DNA of 64,000 bases from Anaerolineales bacterium (lineage in GTDB: Bacteria; Chloroflexota; Anaerolineae; 4572-78; J111), in NCBI GenBank assembly GCA_020634935.1, contig JACKAT010000003.1, positions 1 to 64,000 of the forward strand, given 5' to 3'. Below, one piece after another: positions 16,821 through 25,882 of this stretch (position 1 is the stretch's first letter; every line of letters begins with the position of its first letter). The notes under the pieces are model-generated. The model was not told the origin of the DNA. It saw only the letters and a list, made by a program, of their open reading frames with translations, and searched no databases. Made by a program: the position numbers and the translations under genes.

Positions 16821-17327
16821 ATGGCTAATTTAACTCGCACTCAAGTTTTGATGGTTGTCCAGATTGCTCTGGAAAGAGGCGATATTCCTAATTTGGTCAA
16901 TGTTGATCTTTCAGACCTTGATCTCCACCACGCGACGCTCATTCTAACCAATCTAAAGCAAGCTAATCTGCGCGGCGCCAATTTGCGGCGAGCCAATTTA
17001 TTATCGGCCAACTTAAGCGAGGCTGATCTCAGCCGGGCCAATTTGATCGGGGCTAACTTTAGTGGGGCTACGCTGCGACGAGCCAATTTGAGTTATGCCA
17101 GTTTGAACGGCGCCAATCTGTTTGAAGTGAATATGAGTGAAGCGGATTTGAGCGGCGCTGAAATGATCGGAGCCAACTTGCGCGAGGCCGATTTGAGCGC
17201 CGCCAATTTGAATCGAGCCAATCTAACCGGAGCCAACCTGCATGAAGCCCGATACAATAACGCTACTCAATGGCCGGTCAATTTTGATCCTTTAGCGGCT
17301 GGCGCTATTAATGAAGATAGCTCGTAA
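16821..17327 (+). CDS. Pentapeptide-repeat protein
   Basis: A 168-residue protein. After a helical N-terminus of about 30 residues, it has about 22 consecutive A(N/D)LxxA pentapeptides (LRGANLRRANLLSANLSEAD and onward), predicting a right-handed beta-helix of about five turns. No signal peptide, zinc ribbon or membrane segment. Unlike the 2.7-kb pentapeptide gene, it stands alone. It ends 16 bp before the convergent histidine kinase gene. Function unknown. Confidence 0.85.
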   Translation: MANLTRTQVLMVVQIALERGDIPNLVNVDLSDLDLHHATLILTNLKQANLRGANLRRANLLSANLSEADLSRANLIGANFSGATLRRANLSYASLNGANLFEVNMSEADLSGAEMIGANLREADLSAANLNRANLTGANLHEARYNNATQWPVNFDPLAAGAINEDSS

Positions 17328-17342
17328 TGAGTGAGATGACCC

Positions 17343-19577
17343 TCACTTTACGCCAGTAAGACCGCTCATTAAAGGGTGTGGTTGGGTTGGCGAACGAGGC
17401 AGATAAATGGTTACGGTGGCGCCTTGGCCGGGGGCGCTGTCAACTTCGATATGACCGCTGTGATGTTGAATAACACCCAAGGCCGCATAAAGCCCCAAGC
17501 CGGTCCCTTGCCCTACCTCTTTAGTGGTAAAAAACGGTTCGAATATACGCTCCTGAACGGTTGGACTCATTCCGATACCGTTATCGGCAATTATCAGCCG
17601 AACGTAATCGCCGGGTCTGAGCTGACCGAGGCGTTGGGCCGCATCCACCGTCAAAGACATAGGGGCTGTGTGCAGTTCCAGAGTCCCCCCGCGCGGCATC
17701 GCGTCACGGGCATTGAGCACCAAATTGATTAACACCTGCTTAAATTGGCTGGCATCGAGATTAACCCACCACAAATCGGAGGCTAACCGAATTTTTAGGT
17801 CGATAGATGGATCGAGCAACTGCTCCAGTAAACCTCGAGTTTCAATAATCAACTCATTGAGGTTCATGGAAACTGTTCGCTGTTCATGATTATTACGACT
17901 AAAGGTCAGGAGCTGCTGTGTGAGGGCGGCGGCGCGCTGGGTGGTATGTTGAACCCGTTCTAAATCGCTAATAACCGTATGCTCGGATGGTAATTCATCG
18001 ATGGCTAAAGCCAGGTAACCGGTCATCGTCGTAAACATGTTATTGAAATGATGGGCGATGCCGGCCGCTAATTGACCAACAGCCTCCATCTTTTGCGATT
18101 GAAGTAAATGGGCTTCTAAGCGCCGGCTGTCGCTGATATCTTGACAGCCGCCATAAATAGAGATTACCCTCTGGTGCTTATCATCCCAAACGGGCCGAGC
18201 CATATCCTTGAGCCAGCGCTGACGGCCATCTTTAGTTATGATGCGATATTCAACGCTGCTGGGCTGACCTGCTTTCAACCGCTCATTATGTCTGAGCAGC
18301 TGAGGCAAATCCTCGTTATAAACAATGGCTGGCCAACCTCCCTGAGCATCGATCTCTTGAAAGGTAAAGCCGGTCAGTTGAGTAGCTGACCCTTCAGTCG
18401 CCCAATCCCGGTAAAATCCCCCCTGATCGTCAACCCGCAATACATAAGCAATCTTTGAGATGACTTCCGAAATCACGCGATAGCGCTCTTCGCTTTGCCG
18501 AACCGACTCGAATAAGCGGGCATTATGAATGGCCAAGGCGGCCTGCTCGGCAAAAATCTGCATAACCTGAGCGTCATCCTGGTTATAAGCAGCGGCGGTA
18601 AAATTATCGATGGTCAGAATACCAATCGCCTGCTGACCAACCAAAAGCGGCACCCCAATCCAAGATTGCAGCCGGTCGCCTTCGGGCCATTGCAGCCAGT
18701 ACGGTTCATTTGCCCCATCATTGATCATAAGTAGTTGGCGGCTGTTAAAGGCGCGAACCGTTGGATTCTGGCTTGACAGTGAAATGCGCTCGCCAACGTG
18801 AGATTCGGCGGCGGCTCCCAGGCCGTGAATTAGCACTAAGTCATCGCCGTCCCTTAAAAAAATCCCACCGCCGTTGTGTTCGATCACCCGGGCCAATTGC
18901 TCAAAAATTTTGGATAACAGGATGGGCAGGTCAAGGCTGCTGTTTAAGATCGTGGCGACTTCGCGCAGACTGTCGGCCACTTGCCGCTGGCGACGTTCTT
19001 GCTCAAGCGAGCGAAAAAGCTCTATTGTTCCGGCGATTTGTCCGGCTATTATTTCGCCTAACTGAATTTCTACTGAGGAAAAAGTTCGTTGGGGATCATC
19101 GGTTGAAATGCCGATGTTGCCAATGACCTGAGCGCGTGTTTTAAGCGGGATGAGCAGCAATGTGTGAATATTCTGGGTGACGAGAGCCTTATGAGCGGGT
19201 TGGGGCAGCGGATAGTTTTGCGCGTTTGAAACGATAACGGACTGCCCCTCATTGAGCAACTGATCGAAAATTGACGATGGGGGGATAGAAAATGTTTGAC
19301 CAACGATATTATAATGTCCATAATCTGAAGGCTGATGCCTGACCATCACCGTAGTGGCGGTGTGGCTGGAATTAAGCAGGGAGATGGCCGTGCTACGCGC
19401 CCTAAATAAATGGGCCAACTCTTCAACAATAGCCTCTAGAGCCGGCTGCAGCTGCGTCGCCCCGGCCACCGCTTGAGCCATCCGACTGAGGGCCGGTAAT
19501 ATTTCCGTACCCAGCTGAAACTCCTCAGGTAAGGGGTTCTTTGGCATAATTGTCTCGCTTATCCCCATCTCGGCCAT
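17343..19577 (-). CDS. GAF-GAF-PAS sensor histidine kinase (soluble, orphan)
   Basis: A 744-residue kinase without membrane segments. Order: GAF (about 35-185), GAF (about 210-355), PAS/PAC (about 365-490, ending YGGCQDISDSRR), HisKA (AAGIAHHFNNMFTTMTGYL, phospho-acceptor His) and HATPase_c (NLVLNARDAMPRGGTLEL; DNGIGMSP; FFTTKEVGQGTGLGL). The AHHFNN box is typical of PAS/GAF kinases that often pair with separate receiver proteins. No response regulator is adjacent. It is divergent from the ATP-grasp operon, whose promoter lies about 250 bp away. Confidence 0.9.
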   Translation of the reverse strand: MAEMGISETIMPKNPLPEEFQLGTEILPALSRMAQAVAGATQLQPALEAIVEELAHLFRARSTAISLLNSSHTATTVMVRHQPSDYGHYNIVGQTFSIPPSSIFDQLLNEGQSVIVSNAQNYPLPQPAHKALVTQNIHTLLLIPLKTRAQVIGNIGISTDDPQRTFSSVEIQLGEIIAGQIAGTIELFRSLEQERRQRQVADSLREVATILNSSLDLPILLSKIFEQLARVIEHNGGGIFLRDGDDLVLIHGLGAAAESHVGERISLSSQNPTVRAFNSRQLLMINDGANEPYWLQWPEGDRLQSWIGVPLLVGQQAIGILTIDNFTAAAYNQDDAQVMQIFAEQAALAIHNARLFESVRQSEERYRVISEVISKIAYVLRVDDQGGFYRDWATEGSATQLTGFTFQEIDAQGGWPAIVYNEDLPQLLRHNERLKAGQPSSVEYRIITKDGRQRWLKDMARPVWDDKHQRVISIYGGCQDISDSRRLEAHLLQSQKMEAVGQLAAGIAHHFNNMFTTMTGYLALAIDELPSEHTVISDLERVQHTTQRAAALTQQLLTFSRNNHEQRTVSMNLNELIIETRGLLEQLLDPSIDLKIRLASDLWWVNLDASQFKQVLINLVLNARDAMPRGGTLELHTAPMSLTVDAAQRLGQLRPGDYVRLIIADNGIGMSPTVQERIFEPFFTTKEVGQGTGLGLYAALGVIQHHSGHIEVDSAPGQGATVTIYLPRSPTQPHPLMSGLTGVK

Positions 19578-19909
19578 AGATTAGACAAAGGACTATTTTT
19601 CTTGTTAAAGTTGTGCGGTAAAGTACAGCTAATCTCAATTTATGCCGATCAGCTCATTTATTGGAGTATAGCATAGCTGTATTTATCATACCCTGGTCAT
19701 TTGACCGGGTTTTTGAGGCTAAAGCCCAGAGATCGCCCTGCCCTTGAGCAGGTGGATTAGGTTCAACCACAGCAGTAGAAAGAACTACGACTTGCCTCAA
19801 AAAATCATGGTCAAAACGGCTTTTGACGAAATAGGGCTATATGTGTATTATATGGGGCTAATTAGCCAGCCAAAGATGCCTGTCTAAAATTTTTTAGAGA
19901 GGTATGCCT
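19578..19909. other. Divergent intergenic region with hairpins and promoter
   Basis: Holds a terminator-like hairpin, CCCTGGTC-ATTT-GACCGGG then TTTTT (about 19691-19714), a small CCTGC/GCAGG hairpin, GTCAAAA-CGGC-TTTTGAC, and the promoter listed separately. The first hairpin precedes the promoter, so it is not an attenuator of that transcript. Confidence 0.45.
19823..19851 (+). promoter_or_regulatory. Strong sigma70-type promoter of the ATP-grasp operon
   Basis: TTGACG (19823-19828), 17-bp spacer, TATTAT (19846-19851). Predicted start near 19858, giving a leader of about 50 nt. Confidence 0.65.
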
Positions 19910-21391
19910 ATGACTGCTGTTTCGTCCCCACCCAACCCAGTTACATTCACTACGCCCCCCTTTACTCAGTACCAGCTTGATGGTGCTTACGATGAGCTGT
20001 TTGAAGATAATGGTTTGCCCCGGGGGCAATACCAGGCGTTATATAATCGTTTGCTGGAGTTACCCCCTGAAGAGTTACATCGCCGCCAGCAAGCCGCCGA
20101 TGTTTCTTTTTTACATCAGGGCATTACGTTCACGGTCTATGGCCGTGAGGAGGGCACCGAGCGCATCTTTCCCTACGACCTTCTGCCCCGCATCTTGACA
20201 AATGCTGAGTGGAAGACCGTAGAGAAAGGTCTGACTCAGCGTATTACCGCCCTTAATAAATTCTTGCGCGATGTTTATCACGATGGCCAGATTTTGGCCG
20301 ATGGGGTTGTTCCCAAAGACCTAGTGTACAGTTGCAAGCATTATCGCCGTGAAATGCGCGGCATTCAGGTACCGCGTGATATTTACGTTTCGGTGGTAGG
20401 CACTGATTTAGTCCGGCTGGATGATGGCAGTTTTGCGGTATTGGAAGATAACCTGCGTGTTCCTAGCGGCGTCTCTTATATGCTGGCCAACCGCCAGGTG
20501 ATGAAGCGCGTATTCCCCCACCTGTTCGGTAACTACGGGGTCCGCTCCATCGACCATTACGGTCAGGCTATTTTATCAACGCTCCGCTCGCTGGCCCCCG
20601 TTAACCGATCAGCCGACCCCACCATTGTACTGCTAACCCCCGGGGTCTACAACTCAGCTTACTTCGAGCATACATTTCTGGCCCAATTGATGGGCATCGA
20701 ACTGGTTGAAGGCCGTGACCTGCTGGTTCACAACAACGTGGTTTATATGCGGACGACTGCCGGACTGCGGCAAGTTGATGTCATCTACCGGCGCATCGAT
20801 GATGACTTTATCGATCCGCTGGCCTTCCGGCCTGACTCAATTTTGGGAGTACCCGGCCTGTTCAACGCTTACCGGGCCGGCAATGTAGCGCTGGGCAACG
20901 CCATTGGCACCGGCGTGGCCGACGACAAAGCCATTTACGCTTATGTCCCGGCCATTATTCGCTATTACTTGAATGAAGACCCCATCTTGCCCAACGTAGA
21001 AACCTATCTTTTGGATGATAAAGCTCAGCGCAACTATGTCATCGATCGACTGGATCAGTTGGTAGTGAAAGCGGTTGGTGAGTCGGGGGGATACGGGATG
21101 TTAATTGGCCCGCATAGTACCGCTGCTGAACGGGAAAAGTTCAAGGAGCTTATCCAGGCTAATCCTCGCAACTATATTGCCCAACCTACCTTGAATTTAT
21201 CGCGGGCGCCTTGCTTTATTAACGGCCAGGTAGAGGCTCGGCACGTCGATCTACGCCCCTACATCCTATATGGCAAACGGGTAACCATTGTCCCAGGCGG
21301 GCTAACCCGCGTGGCCTTGAAACGGGGATCGTTAGTGGTCAACTCCTCTCAAGGCGGAGGCAGTAAGGACACCTGGGTGTTGTATGAATAA
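19910..21391 (+). CDS. Circularly permuted ATP-grasp protein (COG2308)
   Basis: A 493-residue protein of the circularly permuted ATP-grasp type 2 family. Typical blocks: ITFTVYGREEGTERIFPYDLLPRI, then FLRDVYHDGQIL (about 115), DLVRLDDGSFAVLEDNLRVPSGVSYML (about 180) and VVKAVGESGGYGMLIGP (glycine-rich ATP loop, about 385). Established knowledge: encoded with alpha-E and transglutaminase-like genes and proposed to form amide/peptide bonds by amidoligase chemistry; product unknown. First gene of the operon. The ATG at 19910 is preferred over ATG 19904 because AGAGAGG is 7 nt away. Confidence 0.92.
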   Translation: MTAVSSPPNPVTFTTPPFTQYQLDGAYDELFEDNGLPRGQYQALYNRLLELPPEELHRRQQAADVSFLHQGITFTVYGREEGTERIFPYDLLPRILTNAEWKTVEKGLTQRITALNKFLRDVYHDGQILADGVVPKDLVYSCKHYRREMRGIQVPRDIYVSVVGTDLVRLDDGSFAVLEDNLRVPSGVSYMLANRQVMKRVFPHLFGNYGVRSIDHYGQAILSTLRSLAPVNRSADPTIVLLTPGVYNSAYFEHTFLAQLMGIELVEGRDLLVHNNVVYMRTTAGLRQVDVIYRRIDDDFIDPLAFRPDSILGVPGLFNAYRAGNVALGNAIGTGVADDKAIYAYVPAIIRYYLNEDPILPNVETYLLDDKAQRNYVIDRLDQLVVKAVGESGGYGMLIGPHSTAAEREKFKELIQANPRNYIAQPTLNLSRAPCFINGQVEARHVDLRPYILYGKRVTIVPGGLTRVALKRGSLVVNSSQGGGSKDTWVLYE

Positions 21392-21424
21392 GCTAACATT
21401 ATTACTAGCGAGAAAAGGCGAACG

Positions 21425-22390
21425 ATGTTATCACGAGTAGCCGACAGTTTATATTGGATGAGCCGCTATTTGGAGCGAGCCGAAAACGCAGCCCGTCTGA
21501 TTGATGTTCACTTAAACCTCAGGCTCGACCAGTCACCCAAGCTGAGCGGCTCACGCTGGGTCCGGCTGGCGGCCAGTTTGCAAACCCCGCTGCCCAGCAC
21601 CGGCGATCATAATGATGATTTTAAGATGGTGGATTGGCTGACTTTTGACTTCTCAAATACCAACTCCATTGTCAGTTGTATCGGGGCGGCCCGTGAAAAC
21701 GCCCGGCACGTCCGCGAACAAATCAGCTCTGAAATGTGGGAACACCTGAATCAGCTCCATTTATCCGTCAAACAAGCTGACAGCGAAGTTATCTGGCTGT
21801 CTCAGCCCCACCAATTTTTACAATCGGTCAAAGACGGGGCCTATTTTTTCCAGGGTATCACCGACTCAACAATGAATCATGGGGAAGGCTGGCATTTCAT
21901 CCAAATTGGGCGCTATATTGAGCGAGCTAGATTAATTGCCTGCCTATTGGATATCCATTTTACTACGTTTCATCAAAAGCCGGACTACGTCATTGGCTCA
22001 GATGATTATCTGGAGTGGGTCGGGTTGCTTCAGGGCTGCGCAGCGTTTGAGTCGTATCGTAAAGTTTATACGGCGGATGTCACGCCAATCCGGGTAGCGG
22101 AATTCTTGCTACTTAACACCGAGCTGCCCCATTCAGTCTGCTTTGCTATCGACCGGTTGCAGGATGCGCTCAACGGTTACGCCGAAGCAACCGAAACCCG
22201 TAAAGTGGGGCGGGTCTACCGTACTTTGGGCCGCCTACGCGCCGCGCTCGATTTTGATCAGATCGATGAAATTATAGCCGGTGGGCTGCATAATTATTTA
22301 CTAGACTTACAAGAGCAGTGCGCTCAAATCCACGAGGCGCTGTACAAAATGTGCATCGACTACCCCATCGAGACCGCTTTGACTGCCTGA
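21425..22390 (+). CDS. Alpha-E domain protein (DUF403, COG2307)
   Basis: A 321-residue all-helical protein starting MLSRVADSLYWMSRYLERAENAARLIDVHLN, the family hallmark. Further conserved blocks: ARENARHVREQISSEMWEHLNQLH (about 95) and FIQIGRYIERARLIACLLDIHF (about 160). Always linked to the circularly permuted ATP-grasp gene (family knowledge), here 33 bp downstream of it. Probably a structural or substrate-holding partner of the ligase. It precedes the transglutaminase gene by 148 bp containing an inverted repeat. Confidence 0.92.
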   Translation: MLSRVADSLYWMSRYLERAENAARLIDVHLNLRLDQSPKLSGSRWVRLAASLQTPLPSTGDHNDDFKMVDWLTFDFSNTNSIVSCIGAARENARHVREQISSEMWEHLNQLHLSVKQADSEVIWLSQPHQFLQSVKDGAYFFQGITDSTMNHGEGWHFIQIGRYIERARLIACLLDIHFTTFHQKPDYVIGSDDYLEWVGLLQGCAAFESYRKVYTADVTPIRVAEFLLLNTELPHSVCFAIDRLQDALNGYAEATETRKVGRVYRTLGRLRAALDFDQIDEIIAGGLHNYLLDLQEQCAQIHEALYKMCIDYPIETALTA

Positions 22391-22444
22391 TCCGAGTATT
22401 GATAGTTGGCAGTTGATGCGTGGTAGCTAGATAGAACGCAAAAA

Positions 22445-22512
22445 GGTAGGAAGTAGGTAGTATTGAGGAGGCAAAACTTTTACTACCTACTCCCTACTCC
22501 TTACTTCCTACC
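22445..22512. repeat. Inverted repeat between alpha-E and transglutaminase genes
   Basis: GGTAGGAAGTAGGTAGTA (22445-22462) pairs with TACTACCTACT...ACTTCCTACC (22481-22512), with an 11-nt bulge on the right arm. It could be a processing or partial termination structure in the operon, or a miniature repeat. Confidence 0.6.
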
Positions 22513-22538
22513 CTAACTCAAACCAAGGTTGGTGAACC

Positions 22539-23495
22539 GTGTATTATTCAATTCGTCACATTACTCGTTTTCGATATAGCGCTCCGGTCCGGGAGAGCGT
22601 TATGGAACTCCGCATGCGTCCTCGCAATGAGGGCTACCAACGGCCCCAGACCTATGAAGTCACCACTTCGTCTCGCGCCCAAATTATGAGCTACCGGGAT
22701 TATCTGGGTAATACCATCGATCATTTTAATATTCCTGCTGAACACACTAAGCTGACAGTTACAATGACTGCCTTGGTTGAAATGAGTCCAATGCTGCATT
22801 TGCCCGATGCCATTGATCCCAACGCCTGGCAGATCATCGACCGTCTGATTGCTCAAGGCGATTATTGGGAAATGATCCACCCCAGCCAGTTTGCCAAACC
22901 TACCGACTTATTAGTACAACTGGCCAATGAGTTTGAACTGCAACGCCGGGATGATCCCTTAACGCTTTTAAGAGAGCTAAACAGCCAACTCCACCAGACC
23001 ATTGCTTACGTTAAAGATAAAACCAAAGTCGACTCACCCATTGATGCTGCCCTCAAAACCCGAGAAGGGGTTTGCCAGGATTATGCTCATATTATGATCG
23101 CCTTAGTGCGCCGGCTGGGAATACCCAGCCGCTATGTGAGCGGCTATCTTTTCCACCGTGATGAAGACGACTCGGCGGAAGGCTCGTCGCACGCCTGGGT
23201 TGAAGCCCTGCTGCCTGAATTGGGCTGGGTTGGGTTTGATCCCACCAACAACGTAATGGCCCGCGAGCGTCACATCCGAGTAGCCATCGGTCGAGATTAT
23301 GCCGATGTCCCTCCCACCCGCGGCGTCTACAAAGGCGACGTTGAAACTGAACTGGCTGTTGCGGTCAAAGTCCGTCAGGTTGAGGATCCGGCTCCGGAAG
23401 AAGACCTACTTGAGCCTCTCTTTCAGACCATGCTTGTTGATCCCGAAGAGCGGGAAGACAGAGCAGATCATCAGCAACAACAGCAACAGCAGTAA
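22539..23495 (+). CDS. Transglutaminase-like protease-fold protein (COG1305)
   Basis: A 318-residue protein. The N-terminal beta domain (YYSIRHITRFRYSAPVRESV) is the bacterial transglutaminase N-domain. The papain-like core has an intact triad: C179 (REGVCQDYAHI), H218 (SSHAWVEALL) and D234 (GFDPTNN). Established knowledge: such proteins in ATP-grasp/alpha-E operons are predicted peptidases or amidases acting on the ligase product. The C-terminus ends in Gln repeats (HQQQQQQQ) after an acidic stretch. No export signal, so it should be cytoplasmic. Third gene of the operon. Confidence 0.9.
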   Translation: MYYSIRHITRFRYSAPVRESVMELRMRPRNEGYQRPQTYEVTTSSRAQIMSYRDYLGNTIDHFNIPAEHTKLTVTMTALVEMSPMLHLPDAIDPNAWQIIDRLIAQGDYWEMIHPSQFAKPTDLLVQLANEFELQRRDDPLTLLRELNSQLHQTIAYVKDKTKVDSPIDAALKTREGVCQDYAHIMIALVRRLGIPSRYVSGYLFHRDEDDSAEGSSHAWVEALLPELGWVGFDPTNNVMARERHIRVAIGRDYADVPPTRGVYKGDVETELAVAVKVRQVEDPAPEEDLLEPLFQTMLVDPEEREDRADHQQQQQQQ

Positions 23496-23507
23496 TCAGG
23501 AACAGCT

Positions 23508-23813
23508 ATGGCTCATTATTTAGTCAACGCCATCGTCGATCCTCGCAAACTAGCGGAGCTAAAAGAGCGTCTCGACAGCGGCGAGATCAAAGCTATGCGC
23601 CCCTTTGGCAATGCGCTTGATTATTCCTTGCGTCACGCCCGCATCGAAGCCGGCAACCGAATTGTCTGGGAAGAAGAAGATTACTGCCGCCCACCTTTGG
23701 CTATGGAGCGGGCCGCCGTACTAGACAGCTACTTCTCCCATTTGACAACCGAAGCGGTTGAGGCCGGTGCGGGCTGGCAGCAAATCGATCACCTTAAGCT
23801 TCTTTGGCCATAA
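23508..23813 (+). CDS. Conserved-looking small protein in the ATP-grasp operon
   Basis: A 101-residue soluble protein (MAHYLVNAIVDPRKLAELKERLDSGEI..., later WEEEDYCRPPLAMERAAVLD). It reads like a compact alpha/beta domain. I do not recognise the family. It starts 12 bp after the transglutaminase stop, with CAGGAACAG upstream, so it is very likely co-transcribed and may act with the amidoligase system. Not part of the textbook three-gene core. Confidence 0.7.
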   Translation: MAHYLVNAIVDPRKLAELKERLDSGEIKAMRPFGNALDYSLRHARIEAGNRIVWEEEDYCRPPLAMERAAVLDSYFSHLTTEAVEAGAGWQQIDHLKLLWP

Positions 23814-23819
23814 AACAGG

Positions 23820-24494
23820 CTAATCGGCCAGTGGCAGCAACCCCAAGCTGTGAGCATCGCTCTTAAGCCAATCTCCAATCAACTGAGCTAAAGCCGCGTA
23901 GAAGCCAATTCTGTCAGCCATTGCTACTCGAATCCGCCAAGTCGGCACCCAATATAACAAATGGCGATATAAAAACTTCTGCTGAAACGCCTTAAGCATT
24001 TCCACTCGCTCCAGCCGGTTGAGATATTGGGCATTTAACGTTTCTGTGCCTAAATGATGCATAAATTCCAACTGCACCGCCAAATGGTCGGGAAGTTCAA
24101 AACTCTCCGAATAAAAAGCCACTTCAGCCTGGCGATAAGCCTCTAATATTGAGCGCGCCGGATATTTTATGATATCTCCATTGTGACTATAAGCTGAAGC
24201 ATAAGGCGGAGCCAATAGTTCGGGGATATCGTTGATGAAGAGATACTCATATTCTGTTTGCAGCGTCTTGAGTAGGTCAGCTTCATCTTGCGGCAAAAGA
24301 TTTAAGGCTGTTGCAATCGACTGGGGGGATACGTTTGAGCGCACAAAGAGTTGCTCTAGCGTTTCCTGCCAAGTAGACATTTTAACCACTTTTTCTGCGG
24401 TTGGATAGGCTAAGCCCCAGGCTAGCAACCGATAGACCGAAACTCTTTTGATCTCTCGTTCTGATACGATTTGTGAGAACATTTCCATATTCAT
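23820..24494 (-). CDS. TorD/DmsD-like redox-enzyme maturation chaperone
   Basis: A 224-residue helical protein with family blocks: TEYEYLFINDIPELLAPPYAS (about 80-100), PDHLAVQLEFMHHLG (about 145-160) and FQQKFLYRHLLYWVP (about 180). Established knowledge: such chaperones bind the Tat signal and insert cofactor into molybdoenzymes of the DMSO reductase family. No molybdoenzyme is in the window, so the client must be elsewhere. It converges with the ATP-grasp operon, with only 6 bp between stops. An alternative ATG lies two codons in. Confidence 0.8.
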   Translation of the reverse strand: MNMEMFSQIVSEREIKRVSVYRLLAWGLAYPTAEKVVKMSTWQETLEQLFVRSNVSPQSIATALNLLPQDEADLLKTLQTEYEYLFINDIPELLAPPYASAYSHNGDIIKYPARSILEAYRQAEVAFYSESFELPDHLAVQLEFMHHLGTETLNAQYLNRLERVEMLKAFQQKFLYRHLLYWVPTWRIRVAMADRIGFYAALAQLIGDWLKSDAHSLGLLPLAD

Positions 24495-25100
24495 GATCCA
24501 CCTCGTGGTCTAATAAGTAGTTTTTGACCCCTGTCACTATTTGAGGACTGACCACCAACTCTTGAAATATAAGAGCTACTGTTCACTGCCTTTTTGAGCG
24601 ACCATAGAAAAGCTGAGAGTCAAATAGCTGCCCAGTAACTCTTAACCTCACTGCGTTTCGCTCAAATTTACTTCAAAAGCGGCTTTGCCCAAGCAGTGGA
24701 GGATGGACCACATATTCTCATCAGGTTAGGTACAAATAATCACTACTCCTAACTCATTCGCTGCCTGATATATTTTGCCATACACTTAAAGTATTTATAT
24801 TGTGAATTATATCACAGCACTTAATTGGTTGTCAAGAGGTATTCTTGTTAATTTTAGCGTATTTATTAGTTAATTGGCCATTTTTTATAAAAAATGGCCA
24901 ATTAACTAATAAATAATACCAAGAACGCATTCGCTTTGTATTTCCTCAAATAATAACAACCAATCTCTGTGGGATACCGGGTATCTTCTGTTCTAATTTA
25001 ACCAAAAGACACAGTGAAATCCCTCATTTTTATATTTCTGATGGGCCTTTTATAATGAGACTTGTATAAAGCCTAACGTTGCTGGGGACAAGACCAAACT
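24495..25100. other. 606-bp gene-free region
   Basis: No gene seen. It contains the 56-bp perfect palindrome listed separately and AT-rich sequence. A TATAAT at 25051-25056, about 45 bp before the ATG at 25101, may be the -10 box of the transferase gene; no convincing -35 box was found. Confidence 0.5.
24860..24915. repeat. Perfect 56-bp palindrome
   Basis: Two 28-bp arms with no loop, centred between 24887 and 24888; the core is GGCCATTTTTTATAAAAAATG. AT-rich. It could be a miniature element, an end-to-end terminal pair or a bidirectional terminator, but no gene ends here. Confidence 0.9.
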
Positions 25101-25790
25101 ATGCAGATACTGCAAGAACCCCAACTTGATGAATTAAACCCCTGCCCCTATCTGCCTGATCGGCAAAAGCAGTTTCAATATTTCTTTGCCCAAAATCTGA
25201 ACGAGGCGGAGATTGGGTTTGTGTTATCGAAAGGGTGGCGCAAATTTGGGGCTTACTATTTTCGGCCGCTCTGCCCAACCTGTCGGGCCTGCATACCCAT
25301 TCGGGTGCTAACGAATGAATTTCGGCCAACCAAAAGCCAGCGTAAGAATTTGAGGAAAAACGAGGCCATTCAGGTTAAATTTGGCCCCCTAACCTACAAC
25401 AAGCGTGGCTATGATATTTATGTTGAACATTCTCGGAATCGTTTTGATCAAGAGAGCAGCCTCGACAGTTTTTTGTTCAACTTTTATACCCCCTCCTGCC
25501 CGGCCATACAATCGGAATATTATCTTGATGATCAGTTGATTGCTCTCGGCTTTCTGGATTACGGTCTCGACTGTGTGAGCAGTGTCTATTTCGTCTACGA
25601 CACCAGCTACGCCCATCTAGGCCTGGGGACGTTTAGTATCTTAAAAGAAATTGAGTACGCCCACTCAGTAGGCCGGCCCTATTATTACCTGGGTTATTAC
25701 ATCCGAGACAGCCGGCGGATGAATTATAAAGACCGGTTTGAGCCGAGAGAGCATTTCGACTGGTCCAACGGTATTTGGCGCAGGGTTTAG
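25101..25790 (+). CDS. bpt: Bacterial aspartate/glutamate leucyl(arginyl)-tRNA-protein transferase
   Basis: A 229-residue enzyme of the Ate1/Bpt type that transfers an amino acid from tRNA to N-terminal Asp/Glu, marking proteins for ClpS/ClpAP degradation (family knowledge). Seen: N-terminal CPYLPDRQ, then YYFRPLCPTCRACIPIRV and SQRKNLRKNE, FYTPSCPAIQSEYYLDDQLIA, and the C-terminal YLGYYIRDSRRMNYKDRFEP. Length is close to other family members. Whether Leu or Arg is donated cannot be told from sequence. Confidence 0.85.
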   Translation: MQILQEPQLDELNPCPYLPDRQKQFQYFFAQNLNEAEIGFVLSKGWRKFGAYYFRPLCPTCRACIPIRVLTNEFRPTKSQRKNLRKNEAIQVKFGPLTYNKRGYDIYVEHSRNRFDQESSLDSFLFNFYTPSCPAIQSEYYLDDQLIALGFLDYGLDCVSSVYFVYDTSYAHLGLGTFSILKEIEYAHSVGRPYYYLGYYIRDSRRMNYKDRFEPREHFDWSNGIWRRV

Positions 25791-25882
25791 GTTAAATATT
25801 TGACAAGTGCCTTCTACCTCCGTACTATTAGCCCGATATTTTTATAATACCTGCTTAGAGACTCAAACTTGGGAGAAAATCA

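Noticed and set aside
17530..17545. tRNA T-loop-like GGTTCGAAT
   Set aside because: Lies inside the histidine kinase coding sequence and no acceptor stem or anticodon arm surrounds it. No tRNA was found anywhere in the window.
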